Assembly: GCA_017482685.1 (NCBI GenBank)
Contig: JAFUMP010000022.1
Span: 1-63,958 of the forward strand
Length of the DNA: 63,958 bases
Origin: a bacterium
GTDB taxonomy: Bacteria > Cyanobacteriota > Vampirovibrionia > Gastranaerophilales > Gastranaerophilaceae
Direction: 5' to 3'
Positions 24,192 to 32,897 of this stretch are shown here, in pieces. The position numbers and the translations under genes were made by a program. The notes beneath the pieces were generated by a model, which had not been told where the DNA came from, did not search any database, and saw only the letters and a program-made list of their open reading frames with translations. Every line of letters starts with the position of its first letter. Position 1 is the stretch's first letter.

Positions 24192-25739
24192 ATGAACAAG
24201 GGGAAGATTGTTGTAGTTGATGATGAAAAAATTGTTACTTCGACTTTTAGTATGCTATTAAAGCTCGAAGGTTTTTCTGATGCTCATTTTTTTAATAGTC
24301 CAAAAGAAGCTTTAGAGTTTTTAAAAACAAACACCCCTGATTTAATAATTTCGGATTTTTTGATGCCAGAAATGAATGGCCTAGAGTTTTTAACAGAAGC
24401 AAAAAAGCTTCATCCAGAGGTTAGTAGAATTTTACTTACAGGATATGCAGATAAAGAAAATGCTATTCGTGCAATTAATGAAGTTGGACTTTATCGATAT
24501 ATAGAAAAGCCTTGGGACAATAGTGATTTAATAATTAATATTAAAAATGGTATTGAAAGAAGCTATTTACTTTCTCAATTGAGAGAAAAAATTTCAGAAT
24601 TAGAAATTGCAAAAAAAGATTTAGAAAAATATTCTCAGAATCTTGAACAACTTGTAGATGAAAGGACTATTGAATTAAGGCTATCTAATGCTAAGCTTGA
24701 AGGTATTGTAAATTATTGTGCGGATGGAATTCTTATTCTCAATGAAGATGGAATAATAGAACAAGTTAATCCTGCTTGCGAAAATCTTATAGGTCTTGTC
24801 AATGAAAAAATAGTAAATGCATCTGTTGATGATTTTTTATTTAGTAAAAAAACTTTTATCTCTAAAGAATTGCACTGTGCAGAAGATTCTGAATTATTTT
24901 TAAGAGATTTCTTTATTAAAAATCCGTTGAGCAATAACATTATACCTATAGAAATAAGCTTCGCTCGGATTAATCCAGAAGATACTTTTAAAAGATTTGT
25001 CGGTGTTATTCGTGATGTAACAGAGCAAAAAAAATCAGACAAACTTAGAGATGATTTTATTGCAACTCTCACCCACGATTTACGAACTCCTTTATTAGCA
25101 GCAATTCAAACTCTAAAATTCTTTCTTGAAGGGGTTGTTGGAGATATTAATGACAAACAAAGATTGCTATTAACAACAATGCAAAAAAGTAATGAAGATT
25201 TATTAGGGCTTGTGAATGCATTATTAGAAGTCTATAAATATGATGCCGAAAAACTAGCTTTAAACAAAACTGATTTTAATATTTATGAGCTTGTAAAACA
25301 TGTATATGATGAACTTAAGCCTTTGGCTGATAGTAAAAACCTTGAATTTTCAATAAATTGTCAAGATACAAATATTGAAATCAATGCGGATAGAAGTGAG
25401 CTAAGAAGAGTTATTTGTAATTTGTGTGGTAACGCAATAAATTACACACCTGAAGAAGGAAAAGTCTTAATAACTTTAAAAAACGAGCAAGCTGATTTTA
25501 TTTTTTCAATCTCTGATACTGGATGTGGAATTCCAAACGAAGATATCCCAAACATGTTCCAAAGATTTTCTCAAGGAACCAGTAAAAAACGCTCTGTAGG
25601 AACAGGTTTAGGACTTTATCTTTCTAGGCAAATTATAGAATCCCACGGTGGAAAAATTTGGTTAGAAAGTAAACTAAATAAGGGTAGCGAGTTTTCATTC
25701 TTGCTTACAGATGTTATAAAATTAAGGAGCGCTGTATGA
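24192..25739 (+). CDS. Hybrid protein: receiver, PAS, histidine kinase
   Basis: The 515 residues start with a receiver (1-120) with Asp55 in LIISDFLMPEM and Lys106 in IEKPWDN. A coiled coil (about 125-165) and a PAS domain (about 168-280, GIVNYCADGILILNEDG) follow. HisKA has LTHDLRTPL with its His near residue 295, and the HATPase domain contains GNAINYTPEE, DTGCGIP and GTGLGLYLSRQI. With the receiver at the N-terminus, input probably comes from another phosphotransfer protein as well as the PAS domain. It is cytoplasmic, without a membrane segment. The last four bases overlap the start of the NarL-type regulator, its probable output partner. Confidence 0.9.
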   Translation: MNKGKIVVVDDEKIVTSTFSMLLKLEGFSDAHFFNSPKEALEFLKTNTPDLIISDFLMPEMNGLEFLTEAKKLHPEVSRILLTGYADKENAIRAINEVGLYRYIEKPWDNSDLIINIKNGIERSYLLSQLREKISELEIAKKDLEKYSQNLEQLVDERTIELRLSNAKLEGIVNYCADGILILNEDGIIEQVNPACENLIGLVNEKIVNASVDDFLFSKKTFISKELHCAEDSELFLRDFFIKNPLSNNIIPIEISFARINPEDTFKRFVGVIRDVTEQKKSDKLRDDFIATLTHDLRTPLLAAIQTLKFFLEGVVGDINDKQRLLLTTMQKSNEDLLGLVNALLEVYKYDAEKLALNKTDFNIYELVKHVYDELKPLADSKNLEFSINCQDTNIEINADRSELRRVICNLCGNAINYTPEEGKVLITLKNEQADFIFSISDTGCGIPNEDIPNMFQRFSQGTSKKRSVGTGLGLYLSRQIIESHGGKIWLESKLNKGSEFSFLLTDVIKLRSAV

Positions 25740-26401
25740 TAAATGTCCTATTGGTAGAAGATCATGAGTTATATAGAATGGGGCTTTCAATGCTCTTAGA
25801 CAAAGCTGATGGGATAAATTTAATTGGCGAGGCTTCTGATGGGTTAGAAGGTGTAAAAAAAGCAAGAGAATTATCTCCCCAAGTTATATTAATGGATATT
25901 GGGCTACCTAATTTAGATGGGATAGAAGCTACTCAAAAAATAAAAGATTTTTTACCAGAAACTAAAATTTTAATCTTCACATCAAGAGATAGTGAACATG
26001 ATGTGCTAGAATCTTTTAAAGCTGGTGCTGATGGATATATTATGAAAGGAGCTTCTCCAGAACAAACTATCAATGCAATTAAAGCAGTTTGCGAAGGCGT
26101 TGGTTGGATTGATCCTGCAATTGCTAGAATAGTTTTTTCAAATATTGGAAAATCTACTCAAAAAGATAACCATTCTATCGATTTTTCTGATAAAAAATCA
26201 AAAAACGATTATGGATTAACAGAACGAGAACTTGACGTATTATCTTTAATGGTTGATGGACTTACTAACCCACAAATAGCTGATAAGTTGATTATCACTC
26301 GAGCAACAGCAAAAGCTCATGTTCATAGTATTTTACAAAAACTTTGTGCAACTTCAAGAACTCAAGCTACAGTTTTGGCAATGAAAGAAGGACTTGTATA
26401 A
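25736..26401 (+). CDS. NarL/FixJ-family response regulator
   Basis: This 221-residue protein has a receiver with Asp54 in VILMDIGLPN and the acidic pair VEDH at residues 8-9. A LuxR-type helix-turn-helix follows at about 155-215 (GLTERELDVLSLMVDGL, then the recognition helix ITRATAKAHVHSIL). It probably activates or represses transcription once phosphorylated by the hybrid kinase encoded just upstream (ATGA overlap). The helix-turn-helix is intact; targets are unknown. Its stop TAA overlaps the ATG of the next gene as TAATG. Confidence 0.92.
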   Translation: MINVLLVEDHELYRMGLSMLLDKADGINLIGEASDGLEGVKKARELSPQVILMDIGLPNLDGIEATQKIKDFLPETKILIFTSRDSEHDVLESFKAGADGYIMKGASPEQTINAIKAVCEGVGWIDPAIARIVFSNIGKSTQKDNHSIDFSDKKSKNDYGLTERELDVLSLMVDGLTNPQIADKLIITRATAKAHVHSILQKLCATSRTQATVLAMKEGLV

Positions 26402-27636
26402 TGATTGATGCTCTTGGCGCAATGTGGATGAATACAAAAATCAATTTTGAAGAAATGAAATATCCGATTATGAAAAGACAGGATAGAGTTGTTGCTGAAG
26501 AGATTTATAAAAATAAAGTCAACAAACTTGAAGAAACTGAAAAATACGAGAAATCAAAGCTACCTGAATCTGGCTATATGACAGTTGAAGAATATGAAGC
26601 TCAATCTAGAGCAAAGTCAAAAAAAGAGATGGCTGAAGATCTTGAAGGCGGAAAAGTACCAAAAGATTCAAACATGGTCTATGTTCCTCAAAAAACATTC
26701 AAATTAGTAAAATATAACGAGCCTGTCGGAAGTCCAGAATTAGTTTTACCTCGAAAATTAAATTTTGATAGACAAATAAATGCACAAGGAATTATATCAG
26801 GCGACAAAGCAATGCTTGTCTACCCTTCGGTTTATTACTACGCTCAAACCGACTGCACTACTTGTGATTTATTTATGATAAAACTCGATACGTCACTTTC
26901 AGATACTGAAAAAGTTATGCGTGCCAATATTGTTCAAAAAGAAACAGAACCTTTAATTTCTACTGAAAAAGATATTAATACAAAGTTTATTTTTAGAACA
27001 CTTACTCCAATAGATTTTTCTGTTGATAATAAACATCTTGTTGTAAAAGAAAAAGTCGGACATAGATTTGATGGAATTTGGAAAACAGATATTTGGATTT
27101 ACGACTTTGAGAAAAAAGAAGGTTGGAAAATCCCACAAGTAAGAGAAGCTATAATAAATTACTGGGCAGAAGCTGGCGGAGTTGATTTTGATGAAAACCG
27201 TTGGGACATTTATCCAATGGGATTTGATGCTAATAATGATAATAGAGTTATACTATCTGCTTATGCCTATACAGGAGAAGTTCCAAAGTTCTTAGGAACA
27301 TGGAGTATTGATTTAGATGGAAATAACGCAAAATTAGAAGATTTAAGCGGAGCTGATGTTGCGGTTTCAATAATTGGATATAAATTAGCAGAAGATACAG
27401 TTAGAGAACCTTACGAAGTTGAAGAAGAAGCAAAACAAGCTGAAAAAAAAGAAAAATTAGAAGAAAAAGAGGCTAAAAAAGCTGAAAAATTCGATAAAGA
27501 AATAAAACAGCTTGAATATGAGCGAAAACTACATCAAATGGATATGGAAACATATTTAAAAATACAACAACGCAGAGAACAGCTTAAAGAATTAAAGAAA
27601 AACTCTAAACAGCAAGACGGCTTAACTGGAAGCTAA
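26401..27636 (+). CDS. Unrecognised 411-residue protein in a two-component operon
   Basis: I do not recognise this protein. Residues 1-90 and 335-411 are highly charged coiled coil (KQAEKKEKLEEKEAKKAEKF near the end). The middle, about 90-330, looks beta-rich with repeated strand-turn patterns such as SVDNKHLVVKEKVG and TDIWIYDFEKKEGW, which resemble blades of a beta propeller. A CTTCDLF pair of cysteines is present. There is no signal peptide. The start is the ATG that overlaps the stop of the NarL-type gene; a longer frame begins inside that gene and is unlikely. Translational coupling suggests a link to the kinase pathway. Confidence 0.65.
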   Translation: MIDALGAMWMNTKINFEEMKYPIMKRQDRVVAEEIYKNKVNKLEETEKYEKSKLPESGYMTVEEYEAQSRAKSKKEMAEDLEGGKVPKDSNMVYVPQKTFKLVKYNEPVGSPELVLPRKLNFDRQINAQGIISGDKAMLVYPSVYYYAQTDCTTCDLFMIKLDTSLSDTEKVMRANIVQKETEPLISTEKDINTKFIFRTLTPIDFSVDNKHLVVKEKVGHRFDGIWKTDIWIYDFEKKEGWKIPQVREAIINYWAEAGGVDFDENRWDIYPMGFDANNDNRVILSAYAYTGEVPKFLGTWSIDLDGNNAKLEDLSGADVAVSIIGYKLAEDTVREPYEVEEEAKQAEKKEKLEEKEAKKAEKFDKEIKQLEYERKLHQMDMETYLKIQQRREQLKELKKNSKQQDGLTGS

Positions 27637-27652
27637 AAAGGTTATTATATTT

Positions 27653-28399
27653 ATGATAAAAAATGATTATAAAGAAAATATTACTGTTAAATACTCAGAA
27701 ATAGACCATAATAAAGCAATGAAACCTTTTGCACTGCTAAACTTTTTACAAGATATTGCGAGTAAAAATGCGGAAGATTATGGTTTTGGGTATTCATATA
27801 TGAATCCTAAAAACTATGCTTGGTTTTTAATAAAATATAGAATGGAATTTGAAGATTATCCGTTTGATGTACAAGATTTAGTGCTTAAAACAGAGCCTCG
27901 TGGATATAACAGACTTTTTGCATTCAGAGATTTTGAATTATTTAAAGGTGAAAAACTATTAGGCAGAGTGCACAGCATGTGGTCAGTTGTTGATATTGAA
28001 TCACGTTCTATGGTTGCAGTATCAAATGCAATTCCTGATAATCCTTATATGGTAGCTTTTGAAAAACGTGAGGATGATTTATCTTTTTCTAAAATTGCAC
28101 CACTAACTTCATTTAATTTAAAACAAGAGTTTGAAGTAAGATACAATGATATTGACGTCAATGGCCATGCTAACAATGGGAATTATATAGTATGGGCATT
28201 TGAACCATTAAGCTACGAATTCAAAACAAATCATAAAATAAAAAATATAGATATGGTGTTTAAAAAAGAAGCAAAACTCGGAGAAAATTTAACTTCATTT
28301 GTAGAAATTAAAGATGAAAATACAACTATTCACTCTTTAAAAAACCAAGCTGGAGAAGAACTTTTCCAAGCTCAATGTTTATGGGAAAAATGCGTTTAA
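27653..28399 (+). CDS. Acyl-ACP thioesterase (FatA/FatB-like)
   Basis: The 248 residues form two hotdog domains. The first contains YSEIDHNKAMKPFALLNFLQ and the second YNDIDVNGHANNGNYIVW, which holds the Asp-Asn-His catalytic set of the family. The enzyme hydrolyses acyl-ACP to free fatty acids in the cytoplasm and stops chain extension. The length matches bacterial acyl-ACP thioesterases (PF01643). It follows the 411-residue protein by 16 bases, so it probably shares that transcript, with AAAAGG upstream of the ATG. Confidence 0.88.
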   Translation: MIKNDYKENITVKYSEIDHNKAMKPFALLNFLQDIASKNAEDYGFGYSYMNPKNYAWFLIKYRMEFEDYPFDVQDLVLKTEPRGYNRLFAFRDFELFKGEKLLGRVHSMWSVVDIESRSMVAVSNAIPDNPYMVAFEKREDDLSFSKIAPLTSFNLKQEFEVRYNDIDVNGHANNGNYIVWAFEPLSYEFKTNHKIKNIDMVFKKEAKLGENLTSFVEIKDENTTIHSLKNQAGEELFQAQCLWEKCV

Positions 28400-28406
28400 A
28401 TTAATA

Positions 28407-28625
28407 TTATAAATCTACTTTTGAAATATCTGTTAATGTTGTAAAATCTATCCCCAAAGCTTCAGCTATTTTAGCTAGAGTTTCTACTGTTGGCGAAACT
28501 TTTCCTGTTTCTATTTTCCAGATAGAAGTTTTGCTAATTCCTGCTTCATACGCAAGCTCTTCTTGAGAGAAGCCTCTTTTCATTCTCTCAAATTTAACTT
28601 TTATGGCTATTTTTTTATTTATCAT
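28407..28625 (-). CDS. Small XRE-family DNA-binding regulator
   Basis: The 72 residues are essentially one Cro/CI-type helix-turn-helix: KFERMKRGFSQEELAYEAGI with recognition helix SKTSIWKIETG, then PTVETLAKIAEALG. The ATG at 28625 is chosen because 19 additional in-frame upstream codons would run through the operator region. It is divergent from a 99-residue helical protein. The space between them carries four copies of an ACTATA(G/A)T-like motif, so self-regulation and control of the divergent gene are likely. It converges on the thioesterase gene with only seven bases between. Confidence 0.88.
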   Translation of the reverse strand: MINKKIAIKVKFERMKRGFSQEELAYEAGISKTSIWKIETGKVSPTVETLAKIAEALGIDFTTLTDISKVDL

Positions 28626-28716
28626 ACTATAGTTAACCTTACACCAACTATAATATGATATTGACTTATTATATACAACCAACTATAATTAATTTGCACC
28701 CAACTTTAGTTAACCC
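28626..28716. promoter_or_regulatory. Operator array between the XRE gene and its divergent neighbour
   Basis: Four related sites contain ACTATAGT (28626), ACTATAAT (28648), ACTATAAT (28682) and ACTTTAGT (28703), and three are preceded by CCA or CCCA. The centres are spaced 22, 34 and 21 bases, close to whole helical turns, so bound dimers would face the same side. The parent palindrome appears to be TTAACTATAGTTAA. A consensus promoter overlaps the third site. Confidence 0.7.
28661..28689 (+). promoter_or_regulatory. Promoter of the 99-residue helical protein
   Basis: TTGACT and TATAAT with exactly 17 bases between. The -10 box is inside the third operator copy, so binding there would block RNA polymerase. 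Confidence 0.7.
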
Positions 28717-28731
28717 AGAAAGGAAAAGTAT

Positions 28732-29031
28732 ATGAACGAAAAAAAATTCAGAAAAAGATTTGATAAAATGGAAAAAGCATTATACGAAAAAGTTTTTTTA
28801 AAGAATTTAAATGTTAATGATGTTATAAAAAAAGGACTTGAAAAACATATAAAATTTATAATTTTTGCAAATCTTAGATTTACTCTTATGTACAAATGTT
28901 TTGAAAGAGCAATTGATGAAAATCTATATAAAGAGGATTTAAACGATTTAAACAGACGCATTGCTCAAATTTGCTTATATCTTGATAAGATTACGGAAAT
29001 TATGATAGATGTCATCTATGCAAAAAAATAG
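28732..29031 (+). CDS. Unrecognised helical protein, divergent from XRE regulator
   Basis: I do not recognise this 99-residue protein. It reads as four amphipathic helices, Lys-rich at the start (KKFRKRFDKMEKALYEKVF) and with a hydrophobic second helix (IKFIIFANLRFTLMYKCF). There is no signal peptide. Its GAAAGG site and consensus promoter are strong, and the promoter is overlaid by the likely XRE operators, so expression is probably held off by the regulator. The pair could be a small stress or defence module or a toxin with its repressor, but nothing in the sequence shows activity. Confidence 0.6.
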   Translation: MNEKKFRKRFDKMEKALYEKVFLKNLNVNDVIKKGLEKHIKFIIFANLRFTLMYKCFERAIDENLYKEDLNDLNRRIAQICLYLDKITEIMIDVIYAKK

Positions 29032-29055
29032 AGCGAACTAATTCGCTCTATTTTT
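29024..29055. terminator. Bidirectional terminator between the helical-protein gene and clpC
   Basis: A 14-base-pair stem (AAAAATAGAGCGAA and complement) with a 4-base loop overlaps the stop codon of the plus-strand gene and lies 30 bases beyond the clpC stop. Confidence 0.85.
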
Positions 29056-29085
29056 ACTTTATATAATTAATTTTATTACTAACCT

Positions 29086-31623
29086 CTAGCCTTCAACAGT
29101 AGCTTCGTCAGCTGGAGTTTCTTCTTTAACTCCACCAACTTTTCTTTCAAAGACTAATTTTTCTTTACCTTCGCCTTCTGATGAATCAAGCTTTAACAAG
29201 ATTGTATCACCAGCTTCGTAAGCGTTAGTCAAAATTTCTTCTGCAAGTTGATCTTCAATTTTCTTTTGAATCAATCTGCGAAGAGGTCTTGCACCATAAG
29301 CTTCATTATAGCCATCTTTCGCAAGATAATCTTTAACTTCATCAGTAACTTCAATTGAAAGTTCTCTTTCACTCAAGCGTTTGAACAAGTCTTTCATCAT
29401 TAAGTCAACGATTTCTCTAATTTCTTCCTTACTCAAGTGAGAGAATACGATAATATCATCGATACGGTTCAAGAATTCTGGACGGAATGCTTTTTTCAAT
29501 TCTTCATTAACAGTATCTTTCAATTTTTCGTATTTATCTTTTTTAGCATCATCTGCACTAGCAGAGAAACCTAGTTTGCTTTGAGTAGTAATCATACTTG
29601 CACCCACATTTGATGTCATAATGATTACTGTATTTTTGAAGTTAATATGTTTACCCTTAGCGTCAGTCAAACGACCATCATCAAGGATTTGTAACATAAT
29701 ATTGAATACATCTGGGTGAGCTTTTTCGATTTCGTCGAATAAGATTACTGAATAAGGTTTTTTACGAACTTGTTCAGACATGTGGCCACCATCATCATAT
29801 CCAACGTATCCTGGAGGAGAACCAATAAGTTTCGCTGTTGAATGTTTTTCCATAAATTCTGACATATCAACACGAATCATATTATCTTCACTACCAAAAA
29901 TAGCTTCTGCAAGAGCTTTTGCTAATTCAGTTTTACCAACCCCAGTTGGACCGGAGAAGATAAAGCTACCAATTGGTCTATTTGGAGATTTTAAACCAAC
30001 TCTTGCACGTCTAATTGCTTTTGAAATTGCAACAACTGCATCACTTTGACCAATAACCCTTTCATGAAGTGTGCTTTCTAGTCTAAGAAGTCTTTCAGAT
30101 TCGCCTTCTGTAAGTTTAGTTACAGGTACACCCGTCATAGTTGCAATAACTTGTGCAACATCATCTTCTCCAACAGTTGGCTTATTAGCGTCATTTTGAC
30201 GACGCCATTCTTCTGAAACTTCACGAATTCTATCTTTCATATTCGCTTCATCATCACGAAGTGCAGAAGCCTTTTCAAACTCTTGGTTTCTTATAGCTTC
30301 TTCTTTTTCACGAATAATTTCTTTTAATTCTCTATCAAGATCTTTTGCTTCTGGACAAAGTGTACAGAATTTCAAACGAACTTTTGAGCTCGCTTCATCA
30401 ATTACGTCAATCGCTTTATCTGGCAAGAATCTATCTGTTACATATTTGCTAGAAAGCTTAGTTGCCGCAACAATTGCTTCATCTGAAATATACAAATTAT
30501 GGTGTTCTTCGTACTTAGTTTTTAAGCCTTTAATAATTTCAATTGTTTCATCAATTGTTGGCTCTTCAATAAGCACTGGCTGAAATCTTCTTTCTAAAGC
30601 AGAATCCTTTTCAATATATTTTCTGTATTCATCAGAAGTTGTAGCACCAATAACTTGAATTTCGCCTCTTGAAAGAGCCGGTTTAAGAATATTCGCTGCA
30701 TCAATTGCACCTTCTGCAGCACCAGCACCAATAAGAGTATGCATTTCGTCGATTACAAGAATAACATTCCCTGCTTGACGAATTTCATCCATAATCTTTT
30801 TAAGTCTTTCTTCAAATTCACCACGATATTTTGTACCTGCAATTAACAAGCCCATATCAAGTTGAATAATCTTTTTATTCTCCAAAATATCTGGAACTTC
30901 TGAGTTTACGATTCTAATTGCAAGACCTTCTGCAACAGCTGTTTTACCAACCCCTGGTTCACCAAGTAAAACAGGGTTGTTTTTAGTTCTTCTTGCAAGA
31001 ATCTGTATAACACGTTCGATTTCTTTTTCACGACCAACAACTGGGTCAAGTCTTAATTCAGAAGCTGCAAGCGTTAAGTCTGTACCAAACTCATCCAAGC
31101 TTGGAGTTTTAACTTTACTTGCAGAAGATGAAGATGAGCTTCCTCCTGAAGAGCTACCGCTTCCTGCTCCTGCGCCAGCTGTAGGTTTTGAATCACCAAG
31201 CATTTTCACAACATTGCTTCTAATTTTATTTAAATCTACACCTAAATTTTCCAAAACTCGAGCAGCAACACCTTCGCCTTCTCTAATAAGACCAAGAAGT
31301 AAGTGTTCTGTTCCAATGTAATTATGACCTAATTGTCTTGCTTCATCCCAAGACAATTCTAAAACTCTTTTTGCACGTGGAGTAAAAGGGATTTCAACAG
31401 CAACAAATCCTGAGCCTCTACCTATAATTTTTTCAACTTCAATTCTTGCATCTTTAAGATTAACACCCATAGATTTAAGTGTTTTTGCTGCAATGCCTGT
31501 ACCTTCACCAATTAAGCCCAATAGAACCTGCTCTGTACCAACAAAATTGTGGCCTAAACGACGTGCTTCTTCTTGAGCAAGCATAATAACTTTGATTGCT
31601 TTTTCCGTAAAACGTTCGAACAT
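29086..31623 (-). CDS. clpC: ATP-dependent Clp protease ATP-binding subunit ClpC
   Basis: Full length at 845 residues. Two Clp-N repeats ([19 protein letters not shown] and [19 protein letters not shown]) come first, followed by a Gly/Ser-rich linker at about 147-170. The first AAA+ domain has Walker A GEPGVGKT near residue 222, a UVR segment ([16 protein letters not shown]) lies near 445, and the second AAA+ domain has GPTGVGKT near 559. The N-terminal sequence is strikingly like cyanobacterial and plastid ClpC. It unfolds substrates for ClpP, usually with adaptors. A CTLC cysteine pair near 421 is an unusual insertion before the UVR segment. A GAGGAAA ribosome site and a promoter precede it. 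Confidence 0.97.
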   Translation of the reverse strand: MFERFTEKAIKVIMLAQEEARRLGHNFVGTEQVLLGLIGEGTGIAAKTLKSMGVNLKDARIEVEKIIGRGSGFVAVEIPFTPRAKRVLELSWDEARQLGHNYIGTEHLLLGLIREGEGVAARVLENLGVDLNKIRSNVVKMLGDSKPTAGAGAGSGSSSGGSSSSSSASKVKTPSLDEFGTDLTLAASELRLDPVVGREKEIERVIQILARRTKNNPVLLGEPGVGKTAVAEGLAIRIVNSEVPDILENKKIIQLDMGLLIAGTKYRGEFEERLKKIMDEIRQAGNVILVIDEMHTLIGAGAAEGAIDAANILKPALSRGEIQVIGATTSDEYRKYIEKDSALERRFQPVLIEEPTIDETIEIIKGLKTKYEEHHNLYISDEAIVAATKLSSKYVTDRFLPDKAIDVIDEASSKVRLKFCTLCPEAKDLDRELKEIIREKEEAIRNQEFEKASALRDDEANMKDRIREVSEEWRRQNDANKPTVGEDDVAQVIATMTGVPVTKLTEGESERLLRLESTLHERVIGQSDAVVAISKAIRRARVGLKSPNRPIGSFIFSGPTGVGKTELAKALAEAIFGSEDNMIRVDMSEFMEKHSTAKLIGSPPGYVGYDDGGHMSEQVRKKPYSVILFDEIEKAHPDVFNIMLQILDDGRLTDAKGKHINFKNTVIIMTSNVGASMITTQSKLGFSASADDAKKDKYEKLKDTVNEELKKAFRPEFLNRIDDIIVFSHLSKEEIREIVDLMMKDLFKRLSERELSIEVTDEVKDYLAKDGYNEAYGARPLRRLIQKKIEDQLAEEILTNAYEAGDTILLKLDSSEGEGKEKLVFERKVGGVKEETPADEATVEG

Positions 31624-31660
31624 TTATAAATTTCCTCTTCTTATATATAAGTATATGTTT

Positions 31661-31689
31661 ATTCTACAAAAAATTAAGCTAAGTTTCAA
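31661..31689 (-). promoter_or_regulatory. Candidate clpC promoter
   Basis: On the minus strand TTGAAA and TAGAAT are spaced by 17 bases, about 38 bases before the start codon. I see no CtsR or CIRCE site around it. Confidence 0.45.
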
Positions 31690-31726
31690 GTGGTGTAAAG
31701 AAAAAATCGTATACTCTAAGGAATTT

Positions 31727-32353
31727 TTATTTTAATTTTAAATTAACAAAATCAGGCACTTCATTTTTTGCATTTTTAAGCTTTAAATACTGCTCTTGCA
31801 ATTGTTTTTTATCATTAGAATTTGATTGTTTTGCTTTTTTATCAAGCTGTGTATATAACTCCCTCTCAGCTTCATTTGATTTTATATAAACATCCATTTC
31901 TTTTGATTTCTTAAAAGTATTTACTTTACTTTCATAAGCAATTTTGGGAGCATGAAATGCTGTATACAAAAGTGCAAAACCTGCAAAGAAAGTTGCCACT
32001 AATGCTGCAAAAGCCCCAATTGTATTCAAAACTTTTTTATTTTTAATTTCTTTTTTGGCTTCGTTTTTAACTTCATTTATTAAAGATTCTTTATCTATTT
32101 TTTCAGCTCCATCATTAGTCATTTTTTTAGCTTTTTCTGCAAAAATATCTAATAAAAAATCTCCGTCATCAGCTAATTCAAAAATTAGTTTTCCTGCTAA
32201 CGCTAAACCTCCTAAAAAAGTAGCCGTAACAAGCTTCATAGCTTCACCTTTACGAGAAATTGGATTCTCATCAGATGAAACTTTTTTAGCTTGTTTTACT
32301 TGAGGATTATTTCTAAAATATATAGAAGTATTCGCAGAAACTGGATGAATCAT
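31727..32353 (-). CDS. Hypothetical two-helix membrane protein (paralogue of upstream gene)
   Basis: I do not recognise this 208-residue family. A short N-terminus with SIYFRNNPQ is followed by a membrane helix at about 42-60 (VTATFLGGLALAGKLIF), a Lys/Glu-rich linker, a second helix at about 108-130 (TIGAFAALVATFFAGFALL) and a helical tail. The segment after helix two, ESKVNTFKKSKEMDVYI, matches STKVNAFAREKEMDVFS in the gene immediately upstream. Together with ENPISR against ENPVNR before helix one, this shows the two are paralogues. Its ATG directly follows the TAA of that gene, so they are co-translated. Confidence 0.65.
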   Translation of the reverse strand: MIHPVSANTSIYFRNNPQVKQAKKVSSDENPISRKGEAMKLVTATFLGGLALAGKLIFELADDGDFLLDIFAEKAKKMTNDGAEKIDKESLINEVKNEAKKEIKNKKVLNTIGAFAALVATFFAGFALLYTAFHAPKIAYESKVNTFKKSKEMDVYIKSNEAERELYTQLDKKAKQSNSNDKKQLQEQYLKLKNAKNEVPDFVNLKLK

Positions 32354-32821
32354 TTACACCCCTTTAATCATCATTCCTCGGCCATTATCTGCCATTTTTA
32401 CAGTTGAATAATGATTAATTTTTTGATCTAAAGAAACATTCTCATCTTTTATTTCATCATTTATATCTTCATAAATACTTGATTGTGCAGATTTTTGACG
32501 AGAGAAAACATCCATTTCTTTTTCTCTAGCAAAAGCATTTACTTTTGTAGAATACAATTTTTGAGGTAAAGTTAATCCTAAAGTCAATAAACCAGCACCT
32601 ACCCCAATTGCAGTAGGACCTTTCCAACCTGTAGCTTTTATTTTAGGAATAAATTTTGATAATCCACCTGCAATTAAACCAACCAAAGCACTTCCACCTA
32701 CTGAAGTTAAAATAGCCAAATTCCTTTCAGTTCCTCTATTAACAGGGTTTTCATAGCTTTGTTTAGAACGAAAGTTTGTTGTTTTTTGTGGATAGTTAAC
32801 GCTTAAGCTTTGAATTTTCAT
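32354..32821 (-). CDS. Hypothetical two-helix membrane protein, first of a paralogous pair
   Basis: The 155 residues start MKIQSLSVNYPQKTTNFRSK, followed by ENPVNR, a Gly-rich membrane helix (ILTSVGGSALVGLIAGG), a second Gly-rich helix (AIGVGAGLLTLGLTLPQ) and the segment STKVNAFAREKEMDVFS shared with the next gene. The family is not recognised. The two Gly-rich helices could pack against those of the paralogue to form a hetero-oligomer. A strong GAAGGAGA site precedes the ATG. Together with 31727 it forms a two-gene unit upstream of clpC on the same strand. Confidence 0.65.
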   Translation of the reverse strand: MKIQSLSVNYPQKTTNFRSKQSYENPVNRGTERNLAILTSVGGSALVGLIAGGLSKFIPKIKATGWKGPTAIGVGAGLLTLGLTLPQKLYSTKVNAFAREKEMDVFSRQKSAQSSIYEDINDEIKDENVSLDQKINHYSTVKMADNGRGMMIKGV

Positions 32822-32897
32822 ATATTCTCCTTCACATTTAATACACTTTAATCACTATAAAACCACTGAAGGTTAAAATTTGCCATTTTGCTTAATA

